Shown: in pieces, positions 6,779 through 14,876 of the stretch
Numbering within the stretch: the first letter of the stretch is position 1
Layout of the letters: the number at the start of each line of letters is the position of its first letter
Assembly (NCBI GenBank): GCA_934477125.1
Contig: CAKSOL010000002.1
Span: forward strand, 1 to 64,000
Length of the DNA: 64,000 nucleotides
Direction: 5' to 3'
Source of the DNA: an uncultured Eubacteriales bacterium
GTDB lineage: Bacteria > Bacillota > Clostridia > Oscillospirales > Acutalibacteraceae
Translations under genes and position numbers: made by a program
The notes under the pieces: model-generated
What the model was told of the DNA's origin: nothing
The model's database searches: none
Seen by the model: only the letters and a program-made list of their open reading frames with translations

Positions 6779-7501
6779 ATGCCTGAAAACATACTGACCT
6801 ATCATCTTGAAAGCTTTGAAGGTCCGCTTGACCTGCTGCTCCAGCTGATAGCGCGTAATAAAATGAATATTTACGATATTCAGCTTACCGTGCTGTTTGA
6901 GCAGTATATGGAGCAGATAAACGCTATGCGCGAGCAGGATTTGGAGGTTTCGAGCGAATTTCTCGAAATGGCGGCAAGGCTTATCTATATGAAAACCGTA
7001 AGCCTGCTCCCGAAGCATGAGGAAATTGAGCAGTTGAAGCAGGAGCTTACCGGAGAGCTGCTTGAATATCAGGTCTGCCGTGAAATTGCGCAGAAGCTTG
7101 AAACTATGACCGGCGGCTTTGACAGCTTTGTCCGTTCGCCGGAAAAGCTTGAGTTTGAGCAGACCTATGAGCTCATACATAAGCCCGATACCGTTTATCT
7201 CGCATATCTCGCCGCAGTCGGCCGCGGTCAGCGCAGACTGCCGCCCTCAACCGCTCCGTTTACGAAAATAGTCGCCAGAAAAATAGTTGCCGTTTCAACA
7301 AAAATTGTTTTTGTTATGCGTAACCTGTGGCGCGGAGGAACAAAAAAGCTGTCGTCGCTTTATGCAACGGCGCGCAGCCGCTCCGAGCTGATAGCGACTT
7401 TCCTCGCGGTTCTGGAGCTTTGCAAGGCAAACCGCGTTGAAATAACCGGGGAGAACGAGGAGACTGAAATAACCTTGAACAGGGGGCATAAGAGGATATG
7501 A
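6779..7501 (+). CDS. scpA: Segregation and condensation protein A
   Basis: ScpA is the kleisin subunit that bridges the head domains of SMC in the SMC-ScpAB condensin, which organises and segregates the origin region. The 240 residues are close to the family length. The N-terminal signature FEGPLDLLLQLIARNKMNIY is present at about residues 13-32, with the helical SMC-neck binding region after it. The acidic middle includes EQLKQELTGELLEYQ, and the C-terminal winged helix binds the SMC cap (RSELIATFLAVLELCK). The stop overlaps the scpB start by four bases (ATGA), indicating coupled translation of the two partners. Confidence 0.96.
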   Translation: MPENILTYHLESFEGPLDLLLQLIARNKMNIYDIQLTVLFEQYMEQINAMREQDLEVSSEFLEMAARLIYMKTVSLLPKHEEIEQLKQELTGELLEYQVCREIAQKLETMTGGFDSFVRSPEKLEFEQTYELIHKPDTVYLAYLAAVGRGQRRLPPSTAPFTKIVARKIVAVSTKIVFVMRNLWRGGTKKLSSLYATARSRSELIATFLAVLELCKANRVEITGENEETEITLNRGHKRI

Positions 7502-8097
7502 AAAAGGAAGAACTGGCAGCCGCTATGGAGGCGGTGCTGTTTTCTTCGGGCGAACCTATGAGTACCGACAGACTTTCGCAGGTTTTCGAGCTTTCTCCGG
7601 AAAAAACTGAGAAAACATTGGCGGCTTTTGCAGAACAGCTGAAGGCTCAGAAGCGCGGAATAGAGCTGCTGAGACTTGAAAATACATGGCAGCTTGCAAC
7701 CGTTAAGGATTATGCGCCGTATATAAAAAAGGCTTTTGATATTCGCAGGAAAACTCCGCTGTCTCCTGCCGCACTTGAGGTGCTTGCGGTTATAGCTTAT
7801 AATCAGCCGGTAACAAAATCCTTTATAGAGCAGGTAAGAGGGGTTGATTGCTCCGGAGTTGTAACAACTCTTGTTGAAAAGGAGCTTATCGAGGAGCGGG
7901 GGAGACTTGAGCTGCCCGGCAGACCCTTGCTTTACGGAACAACAAAGAATTTCCTGCGCTGCTTTTCGATAACCGATCTCAGCGAGCTGCCTCCTCTGCC
8001 GAAGGAAAAGCAGACGGTTGCGGATGTTGCCGAGCAGCTTGAAATGGAGGATGCGGTTGCCGAAAGCGGCGGCGCGCAGCCTGAAACCGAGGAATAA
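7498..8097 (+). CDS. scpB: Segregation and condensation protein B
   Basis: ScpB is the dimeric winged-helix (kite) subunit of SMC-ScpAB. At 199 residues it has the expected length. Features are the N-terminal AAMEAVLFSSGEPMS, the strand-turn IELLRLENTWQLAT, the second winged helix with LSPAALEVLAVIAYNQP, and the strongly conserved IEQVRGVDCSGV followed by LLYGTTKNFL near the end. The last 35 residues are an acidic tail without clear structure. It overlaps scpA by four bases and is followed after 39 bases by an uncharacterised membrane-anchored protein. Confidence 0.96.
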   Translation: MKKEELAAAMEAVLFSSGEPMSTDRLSQVFELSPEKTEKTLAAFAEQLKAQKRGIELLRLENTWQLATVKDYAPYIKKAFDIRRKTPLSPAALEVLAVIAYNQPVTKSFIEQVRGVDCSGVVTTLVEKELIEERGRLELPGRPLLYGTTKNFLRCFSITDLSELPPLPKEKQTVADVAEQLEMEDAVAESGGAQPETEE

Positions 8098-8136
8098 ATT
8101 TACATTTTCGGGAAATACTCTTTCGGAGGAACGCAT

Positions 8137-8703
8137 ATGAGGAAAAGAACCGTTTGCATATCCCTTTTATGTCTCGCGCTGGTTTTTTCGTCTGTATACG
8201 CTGTTTTCCGCCTTGAACGCCGCGCGCAGTCATGGCGGCAGAGAGCGGCGGAAATGAATTTCTCTTATTGGAACGGGCTTGGCGCTATGACTGCGGAGCT
8301 TGAAAAAATGGAGCCTAACGAGAAAAACCTGAAGGAAAATCTGCTTTATATCAATGGTGTCGTAAATGCCTGCACCTCGAATATAAGACCGATGATGTCG
8401 GGAAGCGGAGAGAGCCCGAATAATAACTTCCTCAGCAGAGATTATTATTCGCTTGCTGCAGAGATTGTTTCCGAGTCAAGCCGCTTTTCGCAGAACAAAA
8501 GACAGCAGGCGGCAGAGCTTTTCCGAGAAATGACGTCCGAATTAGGCGCTCTCTGCTCCGAAATCTGCAATATTGAGTATGAAAACAGAGCGGAGCTTAT
8601 GAACGAAAAATCTGATGTTTACTGCGAAACACAGAAAAAGATTAACTCTTTTTGTGATAAATATAAGGAAAAAATCCATATGCTTGAAGTTCTTTACGGG
8701 TGA
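8137..8703 (+). CDS. Membrane-anchored protein, unknown function
   Basis: This 188-residue protein has an N-terminal hydrophobic segment (about residues 6-24, CISLLCLALVFSSVYAVF) and a helical body exported or facing outward. There is no lipobox. The remainder is rich in Glu, Asn and Ser with predicted coiled helices. Start ATG 8137 is preceded by CGGAGGA. It lies where B. subtilis has ypuI/dacB near scpB, but no similarity to YpuI is evident to me. The stop overlaps the following DUF2953 start (GTGA), so it belongs to the same translation unit. Confidence 0.75.
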   Translation: MRKRTVCISLLCLALVFSSVYAVFRLERRAQSWRQRAAEMNFSYWNGLGAMTAELEKMEPNEKNLKENLLYINGVVNACTSNIRPMMSGSGESPNNNFLSRDYYSLAAEIVSESSRFSQNKRQQAAELFREMTSELGALCSEICNIEYENRAELMNEKSDVYCETQKKINSFCDKYKEKIHMLEVLYG

Positions 8704-9332
8704 TAGCGGTGATAATTCTTAAAATTTTGCTTTTTGTGCTTTTAGGCTTAGTCGGCATTATCCTGATTTTGCTGCTGCTGCCGTTTTCGGTGAATTTTTC
8801 TTATGAGAACAGCTTTCGCGTTACCGTAAGCTTTGCCGGAATAATGGTATACGACAGCCGGCGCGAAAAAAAGCCCCGCGCGCAGCAGGGGCAGCAGGAG
8901 GAAAAGCCGCCCGCCGAGGAGAAAAAACAGCCGAACGCCTTTGAAAGGGCAAGAGAAAAGCTCGGCTTTTCCGGAGCGGTTAGGTATTATGCGGAGCTTT
9001 TAAAGGCAGCCTTTAAAAGATTTCAAAAGTATTTAAAGCACCTTCATTTTCATAATTTCAAAATGCGCCTTTGCGTCGGAACGGGGGACGCTGCCGAGAC
9101 TGCCTGTGTCTACGGCGCTGTCTGTGCTGCGGTTTATCCGGCGATAAACGGTTTGCTTGTGCTTACGCGCTGTAAAGCGAAAAGCATTGACGTTTCCGCG
9201 GATTTTGATAATGCGGGTATCAGCTTTGCCATTTCCGCCGCCGTCAGCTCGCAGCTTGTTTTTCTGATTGCTGCGGCTGCCGCGGGGTTTTGCGAATATA
9301 AAAAGATAAGGAAAGTGAGTTTCGATGAGTGA
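8700..9332 (+). CDS. DUF2953 domain membrane protein (YtfI-like)
   Basis: This 210-residue protein has an N-terminal membrane helix (residues 3-28), then a strand-rich segment beginning VNFSYENSFRVTVSFAGIMVY. A low-complexity Lys/Gln/Glu linker (residues 58-85) follows, and the DUF2953 core comes next (FKMRLCVGTGDAAETACVYGAV) with a C-terminal hydrophobic helix at about 180-200. In Bacillus the homologue ytfI sits directly before ytfJ, as here. It starts at GTG 8700, overlapping the upstream stop, and overlaps ytfJ by eight bases. Role unproven; the link to sporulation comes from its conserved neighbour. Confidence 0.88.
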   Translation: MIAVIILKILLFVLLGLVGIILILLLLPFSVNFSYENSFRVTVSFAGIMVYDSRREKKPRAQQGQQEEKPPAEEKKQPNAFERAREKLGFSGAVRYYAELLKAAFKRFQKYLKHLHFHNFKMRLCVGTGDAAETACVYGAVCAAVYPAINGLLVLTRCKAKSIDVSADFDNAGISFAISAAVSSQLVFLIAAAAAGFCEYKKIRKVSFDE

Positions 9333-9702
9333 AAACAACATCAAGGGAATAATGGATACCACTATGGACAAGCTTCACGCTATGGTGAACGCCGATACCA
9401 TAGTCGGAACGCCGATTAAAGCCGGAGATATAACCCTTTTCCCGGTTTCAAAGGTTTCTTTCGGTCTTGCAACCGGCGGCAGCGATTTTCCGAGCAAAAC
9501 GCAGTCCGGTCTTTTCGGCGGAGGCGGCGGAGCGGGGGTTACCATAACTCCGGTTTCATTTATAGCCGTTTCCGGCGATAATATCAGAGTTCTTCCGATA
9601 ACAAGCCAGGCTTCTTCTGTCGATAAGGCTATAAACGCGGCTCCTGAGCTTATGAGCAGGATAAAAGAGCTGTTTAAAAAGGATAAAAGCATTACCGAAT
9701 GA
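9325..9702 (+). CDS. ytfJ: GerW/YtfJ family spore protein
   Basis: This 125-residue protein belongs to the GerW/YtfJ family, sporulation proteins needed for normal spore germination in Bacillus. Diagnostic stretches are the N-terminal helix IMDTTMDKLHAMVNADTIVG, the segment GDITLFPVSKVSFGLATGG, the glycine-rich loop LFGGGGGAGVTITPVSFI, and VLPI at the end of the core. The C-terminus has a short amphipathic helix and a Lys-rich tail. It overlaps the DUF2953 gene by eight bases, matching the ytfI-ytfJ pairing. Its presence points to a spore-forming ancestry. No signal peptide. Confidence 0.93.
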   Translation: MSENNIKGIMDTTMDKLHAMVNADTIVGTPIKAGDITLFPVSKVSFGLATGGSDFPSKTQSGLFGGGGGAGVTITPVSFIAVSGDNIRVLPITSQASSVDKAINAAPELMSRIKELFKKDKSITE

Positions 9703-9710
9703 CATACTGA

Positions 9711-9742
9711 CCCTCCTTTCGGCATAAAATTCGTCAGGAGGG
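9711..9742 (+). promoter_or_regulatory. Hairpin sequestering the carboxypeptidase ribosome site
   Basis: CCCTCCT (9711-9717) is an exact complement of AGGAGGG (9736-9742), the Shine-Dalgarno site of the D,D-carboxypeptidase that starts at GTG 9750. The loop is 18 bases. Folding would mask the ribosome site. No T-run follows, so this is not a normal terminator. Confidence 0.55.
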
Positions 9743-9749
9743 AAAGCGT

Positions 9750-10856
9750 GTGAAAAAATTCGTTTGTGCTGCGCTCGTATTGCTCTGTGCGTTCGGCGGC
9801 TTCAGAGCGCGGGCGCTTTCGGTGTCCGGCGAGGCGGCTGCTTTGATATCCGGCGATACCGGCGAGGTTCTTTTTGAAAAGAACGCAAACAGCCGTATGC
9901 CTATGGCAAGCACTACAAAGATAATGACGGCTTTGCTGCTGTGCGAACACGGCGAGCTTGACCGGGAAATAAAAGTGACCGAGGAAATGACGCGGGTCGA
10001 GGGTTCTTCTATGGGACTTATGCCGGGCGATACGGTTTCCCTGCGCGCGCTGCTTTACGGATTGCTTTTAGCCTCCGGAAACGACGCTGCGAATACCGTT
10101 GCCATAGTTCTCGGCGGCTCTGCCGCGGGCTTTGCTGAAATGATGAATAACCGCGCCGCTGAATTGGGATTAAAGGATACCCATTTTGTAACCCCGTCGG
10201 GACTTGATTCCGAGGAGCATTATACTACTGCGCTTGAGCTTGCCCTGCTTGCACGGGAGGCTATGAAAAACGAGACCTTCGCGGCGGCGGCGGCAACTCC
10301 CTATGAGGTCGTTTATTACGGCAATCCGCCTTATAAACGCGGCCTTAAAAACCATAACCGCCTTTTGAATGAGTTCGACGGCGCCGTAGGCGTTAAAACC
10401 GGATTTACAAAAAGGTCGGGACGCTGCCTTGTTTCAGCCGCCAAAAGGGACGGTAAATATGTAATAGCCGTAACGCTCAACGCGCCGGACGACTGGAACG
10501 ACCACCGTTCTATGCTTGAATACGGTCTTTCGGTCGTAAGGTCTGTTTCGCTGCCTCCTCCTCAGACGGATTCGGTTCGCTGCATAGGCGGTTCCCAGAA
10601 TGAGGTCAGACTGAAAAGCGAGGCGTTTTCGGTAACAACCGCAGCGGAGGACGGAATAACCGTTAAGCTCAGGCTGCCGCGGTTTGTTTATGCGCCGGTA
10701 CGTGCCGGGGAGGTAATCGGAACAGCAGAGTATTACAGCGGAGATAAGCTCATCGGTTCAGCCGATATATGCTGCGAAAATGCGGTATCGGAGCGCGAAA
10801 CGGCATTTTTTGAGCGCTTTGCCGCTGTTTTTAAGGACATACTTGCAAATTTCTGA
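9750..10856 (+). CDS. D-alanyl-D-alanine carboxypeptidase (DacF/PBP5 family)
   Basis: This 368-residue secreted class C low-molecular-weight penicillin-binding protein removes the terminal D-Ala from peptidoglycan stem peptides. It has a signal peptide (residues 1-22, cleavage near ARA). Catalytic motifs are STTK (Ser54, Lys57), SGN (109-111) and KTG (216-218). After the peptidase domain (to about 260) there is a PBP5-like all-beta domain (about 265-350) and a C-terminal helical segment that could anchor to the membrane. The GTG start lies behind AGGAGGG, which is predicted to be occluded by a hairpin. In Bacillus the equivalent position is held by DacB/DacF, both sporulation-linked; a similar role is likely here. 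Confidence 0.95.
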   Translation: MKKFVCAALVLLCAFGGFRARALSVSGEAAALISGDTGEVLFEKNANSRMPMASTTKIMTALLLCEHGELDREIKVTEEMTRVEGSSMGLMPGDTVSLRALLYGLLLASGNDAANTVAIVLGGSAAGFAEMMNNRAAELGLKDTHFVTPSGLDSEEHYTTALELALLAREAMKNETFAAAAATPYEVVYYGNPPYKRGLKNHNRLLNEFDGAVGVKTGFTKRSGRCLVSAAKRDGKYVIAVTLNAPDDWNDHRSMLEYGLSVVRSVSLPPPQTDSVRCIGGSQNEVRLKSEAFSVTTAAEDGITVKLRLPRFVYAPVRAGEVIGTAEYYSGDKLIGSADICCENAVSERETAFFERFAAVFKDILANF

Positions 10857-10861
10857 TAGTG

Positions 10862-10877
10862 CGCAGACGCGTCTGCG
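10862..10877. repeat. 16-base perfect palindrome between genes
   Basis: CGCAGACGCGTCTGCG is self-complementary and lies 6 bases after the carboxypeptidase stop, followed by GCTTTCT. It may be a weak terminator or a protein-binding site; the sequence alone does not decide. Confidence 0.4.
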
Positions 10878-10914
10878 GCTTTCTGTCAGGGTAAATATCA
10901 ATGGAGAATAACAA

Positions 10915-11664
10915 ATGAAGGATAATAAAATTAGGCTTCAAAAGCATCTTTCCGAGTGCGGAATAGCGTCCCGAAGAAAGGCTGAGGAGCTGATTGAAAG
11001 CGGCGTTGTCCGGGTAAACGGCAGGGTGGCGGTACTCGGCGCAAAGGTAGACCCTAAGCGTGATAAGGTAACCGTCAGAGGGAAACGCGCCGTTCCGGTA
11101 AACGAAAAGATATATATAATGCTGCATAAGCCGCGCGGATATGTTACAACCGTCAGCGACGAGCTGGGACGGAAATGCGTTACAGACCTTGTTAAGGATG
11201 TCGGCGTTAAAATTTACCCCGTAGGGCGGCTCGACCGCGATTCCGAGGGTCTGCTGTTTATGACAAACGACGGAACCTTTGCAAATCAGCTTACCCATCC
11301 GTCAAAGCATATAAACAAGACCTACCGCGTAACCGTGGCTGGCGAGGTTGACGATGAAAAGCTTGAACGCCTTTGCGGCGGCATTGAACTGGACGGTAAG
11401 AAAACTCTGCCCTGCGACGTTTTCGTGATGGAACGCCGGGAGGATAGAACCGTTCTGAGCTTTATTATAAGAGAGGGACGGAACCGCCAGATTCGCCGGA
11501 TGTGCGAGGCGGTAGGTCTGCGCGTTCTGCGGCTTAAACGAACCGAAATTGCCGGCGTTAAGCTCGGAATGCTGCCTCAAGGAAAATGGCGTCCTCTCAA
11601 CGAACGTGAAATGGCGCGGCTTAACGCCGTTTCCGATAATAAAGACGCAGCGGAGGGAAAATAG
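10915..11664 (+). CDS. rluB: rRNA pseudouridine synthase, RsuA/RluB family
   Basis: This 249-residue enzyme converts a specific uridine in 16S or 23S rRNA to pseudouridine. Domains are an N-terminal S4 RNA-binding domain (RLQKHLSECGIASRRKAEEL, residues 6-25, then VRVNGRV), followed by the catalytic core with GRLDRDSEGLLFMTNDG, in which the Asp of GRLD is the nucleophile. The characteristic ending REGRNRQIRRMCEAVGLRV also matches the family. The symbol reflects similarity to B. subtilis YpuL/RluB, which follows scpAB at this locus; RsuA-type specificity for 16S is not excluded. ATG 10915 follows TGGAGAA. Confidence 0.93.
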   Translation: MKDNKIRLQKHLSECGIASRRKAEELIESGVVRVNGRVAVLGAKVDPKRDKVTVRGKRAVPVNEKIYIMLHKPRGYVTTVSDELGRKCVTDLVKDVGVKIYPVGRLDRDSEGLLFMTNDGTFANQLTHPSKHINKTYRVTVAGEVDDEKLERLCGGIELDGKKTLPCDVFVMERREDRTVLSFIIREGRNRQIRRMCEAVGLRVLRLKRTEIAGVKLGMLPQGKWRPLNEREMARLNAVSDNKDAAEGK

Positions 11665-11665
11665 A

Positions 11666-12040
11666 ATGATAAGCGTTTTGCCGGTAAAGGAAAAAGAAAG
11701 ACTTTGTGAATTATACAGCAATGCAAAGCTTTCAGCTACTCCGCTTTCCGGAGCTGTCGAGGCAACGGACGGTTCTTCCGTTCTCGGCTTCTGTCTTTTC
11801 GAGCTTTCCGAAAAGGGAATTGAAATTCGCAGTATATGCCCGGAAAGCGATATTCTGCTTGCGGACGGGCTGCTGCGCTCTGCATTACATATCGCCGCCG
11901 GGCGCAGCGCTATGGACGCCCGATTTTCAGATACCGTTTCCGAGGACCTGCTAAGTAAGCTGGGATTTGTTAAAAGCTCCCAGGAAAAAAAGCTTGATAT
12001 CGATAGGCTTTTCGGCGGATGTAATTGCAAAGGACAATAA
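11666..12040 (+). CDS. GNAT-like acetyltransferase, divergent
   Basis: This 124-residue protein starts at ATG 11666, two bases after the rluB stop, with GGAGGG inside the end of rluB as ribosome site. The strand-helix pattern (a hydrophobic strand GFCLFELSEKGIEIRSI, then a helix with ADGLLRSALHIAAG, then LLSKLGFVKSS) is like a minimal GNAT fold, but the pyrophosphate-binding loop is poorly conserved. It may be a GNAT relative that lost acetyl-CoA binding. The tail contains a GGCNCKG element with two cysteines. Function unknown. Confidence 0.65.
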   Translation: MISVLPVKEKERLCELYSNAKLSATPLSGAVEATDGSSVLGFCLFELSEKGIEIRSICPESDILLADGLLRSALHIAAGRSAMDARFSDTVSEDLLSKLGFVKSSQEKKLDIDRLFGGCNCKGQ

Positions 12041-12076
12041 AAACAGTATCATTTATTCTGGCTTCGGTGATATAAG

Positions 12077-12799
12077 TTGAAAAGTGAAGAAAAAATTTTA
12101 AATGAGGAATTCCTCGAATGTGAAAGGTTTGGGGTATTTCTGCTGATGATTGCGGTTGGCGGTTTTCTCGGCGGATATACGTTCACTCTAAAGGGCGGCG
12201 TTTTCTGCAATGCTCAGACCGCGAATTTAGTTATGCTCGCGGTTCAGCTCGGCAGTCTCGATTTCCGCAGGGCGCTTTATTATTTTATTCCGATAACCGC
12301 GTACCTGCTCGGCTCTGTTATATCCGAGTTTCTGCCGAAAAAAATAAATCGGCTGGGCTTTATGCGGTGGGATACTTTTTTTGTAGGACTTGAAATGCTG
12401 GCGCTTTTCGGTATAGGCTTTATTCCTGACAGCGCGCCCGCTCAGATATGCCAGGTGGCAATCAACTTTATTGCGTCTATGCAGTATAACACCTTCCGCC
12501 AGGCGAGAAAGATACCTATGGCGACCACCTTCTGCACCAATCATATCCGGCAGGTCGGAGTTCATCTTGTTAAGTGGATTCACGGTCATAAGGGTGCGCG
12601 CGAACGCTTTTTTATGCATCTGCTTATGATATTCGCCTTTATCGCCGGAGCGATAGCCGCAACGGCGCTCGGATGGCATTTCAGCGGCAGGTCAATATGG
12701 TTCGTTGAGATATTGCTGCTGGCGGTGTTTGCTGATTTGCTCCTTGCAGACCGCGGCAGAGAAAAGAATAAGCTGAATATTGTTCCGCACGGACATTAA
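12077..12799 (+). CDS. YoaK/DUF1275 family membrane protein
   Basis: This 240-residue protein has six hydrophobic segments and the family hallmark GGYTFTLKGGVFCNAQTANL in the first third. It continues with QVAINFIASMQYNTFR and the HIRQVG element near the middle. DUF1275 (YoaK) proteins are integral membrane proteins of unknown transport or regulatory role. The start is TTG 12077, preceded by GGTGAT at close spacing; no ATG is better placed. A Lys-rich cytoplasmic tail closes the protein. It stands between two unrelated units. Confidence 0.9.
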   Translation: MKSEEKILNEEFLECERFGVFLLMIAVGGFLGGYTFTLKGGVFCNAQTANLVMLAVQLGSLDFRRALYYFIPITAYLLGSVISEFLPKKINRLGFMRWDTFFVGLEMLALFGIGFIPDSAPAQICQVAINFIASMQYNTFRQARKIPMATTFCTNHIRQVGVHLVKWIHGHKGARERFFMHLLMIFAFIAGAIAATALGWHFSGRSIWFVEILLLAVFADLLLADRGREKNKLNIVPHGH

Positions 12800-12850
12800 G
12801 GCTTATTTCGGGCAAAATCAAAAAGATATAAAAATGTCGGAGGTAAATAA

Positions 12851-13984
12851 ATGAAACCGGAATGGAAAACCTGTTTTCGGATAGGAGTATGCGTATTCCT
12901 GCTGTATCTGTGTATTCATTACTGGCCGCAGGCATCGGTAATGCTGACAGCCCTTTTTAAAGCGGCAGTTCCGCTTATAGCCGGCTGCGCGGTGGCTTTT
13001 GTGGTTAATATACTTATGGGTAGGTATGAGCGTTTCTTTTTTGCAAAATCAAATAAAAAAGTAATTGTTTCGGCGCGCCGTCCGGTATGTCTTGTTCTTG
13101 CTTATCTTACGGTTATCGCCCTGTTGGCACTGGTTATCGGACTTGTCGTTCCGCAGCTCGTTTCCTGCGTTAAGCTTATAATTGCGGTTCTGCCGGGCGC
13201 GTTGGATAAATGCGTAAACTATCTTCAAACGCTTGAATTTATGCCTAAAAGCATCGGAGAGCTGCTGGACTCCATCGATTGGAAATCCCGCCTCGGAGAA
13301 ATAGCCTCGCTGCTCGGAAACGGAGTAGGAGGAGTTATGGGAACGGTTATTCAAACTGTGTCCGCAGTACTGTCGGGTGTGTTTTCCGCACTGGTTTCGT
13401 TTATGTTCTCAATTTATCTGCTGCTCGGAAAGGAGCAACTCTCGCGCCGCTGCAAAAGGGTTATGAAGCATTATATGCGCGAGTCGGCTTATGATAAATC
13501 AATTTATGTTGCAGGCGTTCTGAACGATTGCTTCCGCAGATATATCATCGGTCAATGCACCGAGGCGGTCATTTTGGGAACACTTTGTATAATCGGTATG
13601 CTGATACTGCGGCTGCCTTATGCGACTATGATAGGAGCGCTTGTTGCCTTTACCGCGCTTATACCGATAGTCGGCGCTTTTATAGGCGCAGGGGTCGGAG
13701 CGTTTATGATTTTAACCGTGTCACCGATAAAGGCGGTAATATTCGTTATCTTTATCGTTCTGCTGCAGCAGGTAGAGGGAAATCTGATATACCCTCGTGT
13801 CGTAGGTTCCTCAATAGGACTTCCGGCGCTTTGGGTTCTGGCTGCCGTAACATTGGGCGGAGGAGTGCTCGGAATATCCGGTATGCTTATAGCTGTTCCG
13901 ATAACGGCGGCGCTTTGGAGAATATTAAGGGATGACCTTAACCGTCCCCGAAAGGAAAAGATAAATGAAACAGAAGCCGGTTAG
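12851..13984 (+). CDS. AI-2E family transporter (UPF0118/PerM)
   Basis: This 377-residue protein is an AI-2 exporter family (UPF0118) member with about eight membrane helices. Helices are near residues 8-28, 30-55, 70-95, 150-180 and four or more in the C half. The long loop around 100-150 (LEFMPKSIGELLDSIDW) is the usual amphipathic periplasm-side region. The conserved C half includes RYIIGQCTEAVILGTLC and LIPIVGAFIGAGVGA, then VEGNLIYPRVVGSSIGLP, the most diagnostic stretch. Family members have been linked to autoinducer-2 export and Na+/H+ exchange, but the substrate here is unknown. ATG 12851 follows CGGAGG. It overlaps the next gene by 20 bases. Confidence 0.93.
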   Translation: MKPEWKTCFRIGVCVFLLYLCIHYWPQASVMLTALFKAAVPLIAGCAVAFVVNILMGRYERFFFAKSNKKVIVSARRPVCLVLAYLTVIALLALVIGLVVPQLVSCVKLIIAVLPGALDKCVNYLQTLEFMPKSIGELLDSIDWKSRLGEIASLLGNGVGGVMGTVIQTVSAVLSGVFSALVSFMFSIYLLLGKEQLSRRCKRVMKHYMRESAYDKSIYVAGVLNDCFRRYIIGQCTEAVILGTLCIIGMLILRLPYATMIGALVAFTALIPIVGAFIGAGVGAFMILTVSPIKAVIFVIFIVLLQQVEGNLIYPRVVGSSIGLPALWVLAAVTLGGGVLGISGMLIAVPITAALWRILRDDLNRPRKEKINETEAG

Positions 13985-14852
13985 CAAACAGAAAATAAAA
14001 ATACCTAAGCTCGAAAAAAAGCCTGTTATTATCCATATAATACTTGTTGTGCTTGTTTTGGCGGTGCTTGTGGCGAGACTCGTCCGCGGAGATTTTTATG
14101 CCGCGTTTCTCTGCCTGCTGACGCTTGTTCTCTTTAACATTCCGCTTATCGTTGACAGGACGTTTAAGGTAAAGCTGCCGGGAACTCTCGAAATAATTGT
14201 TCTTTTATTTATTTTCGCGGCGGAAATTCTCGGCGAGATAGGCAGCTTTTATACCAAAATCCCTTGGTGGGACACAATGCTCCATACAACAAACGGTTTT
14301 CTTATGGCGGCAATAGGCTTTGCACTTATTGACGTTCTGAATAACCACCCGAAATTTCATATCAGCCTGTCGCCGGTGTTCGTTGCGGTTGTCGCTTTCT
14401 GCTTTTCAATGACCGTCGGCGTGCTTTGGGAGTTTTTTGAGTTCGGCGGCGATACCCTGTTCGGCAAGGATATGCAGAAGGATACTCTGATACACAGTAT
14501 TTCCTCAACCGAGCTTAATCCCGACGGACTTAATAAAACCGTAAAGCTGAACGGTATAAAGCAAACGGTTATAACCTATACTGAAAACGGCGAAACGCGT
14601 GAAATGGTAATTGAAAACGGTTATCTTGACGTCGGAATACACGATACTATGGAGGATCTTATAGTAAACTGTATAGGTGCGGTCGTGTTTTCAACCATAG
14701 GATATTTTTATATTATCGGACGGAATAAGGGAAAATTTGTTTCTCATTTTATTCCGAGAATGAAAACCGAGGAAGAGCTTGCCGAGGAAAAGGAAATGTT
14801 CGACCAGATGAAAAAACGCGGAAAAAAGCGGCTTGAGCGCAAAAAGCAATAA
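13965..14852 (+). CDS. Polytopic membrane protein, YjdF/DUF2238-like
   Basis: This 295-residue protein has about six membrane helices and a Lys/Glu-rich cytoplasmic tail (residues 265-295). Conserved-looking elements are PWWDTMLHTTNGFL, LWEFFEFGGD and the later DTMEDLIVNCIGAVVF; the WWD..LH, WE..E and D...D signatures recall the YjdF (DUF2238) family of integral membrane proteins with buried acidic and His residues. A soluble insert lies at about 175-225 between helices. It overlaps the transporter upstream by 20 bases and is read from ATG 13965 behind GAAAGGAA. Function unknown. Confidence 0.75.
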   Translation: MKQKPVSKQKIKIPKLEKKPVIIHIILVVLVLAVLVARLVRGDFYAAFLCLLTLVLFNIPLIVDRTFKVKLPGTLEIIVLLFIFAAEILGEIGSFYTKIPWWDTMLHTTNGFLMAAIGFALIDVLNNHPKFHISLSPVFVAVVAFCFSMTVGVLWEFFEFGGDTLFGKDMQKDTLIHSISSTELNPDGLNKTVKLNGIKQTVITYTENGETREMVIENGYLDVGIHDTMEDLIVNCIGAVVFSTIGYFYIIGRNKGKFVSHFIPRMKTEEELAEEKEMFDQMKKRGKKRLERKKQ

Positions 14853-14876
14853 ACGCCGTATGCGGAGGTTTTTAAA

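Noticed and set aside
7360..8136. 258-codon open frame on the minus strand opposite scpA/scpB
   Set aside because: It lies wholly antisense to scpA and scpB, is Cys/Arg/Phe-rich as expected for a reverse-frame shadow, and has no ribosome site.
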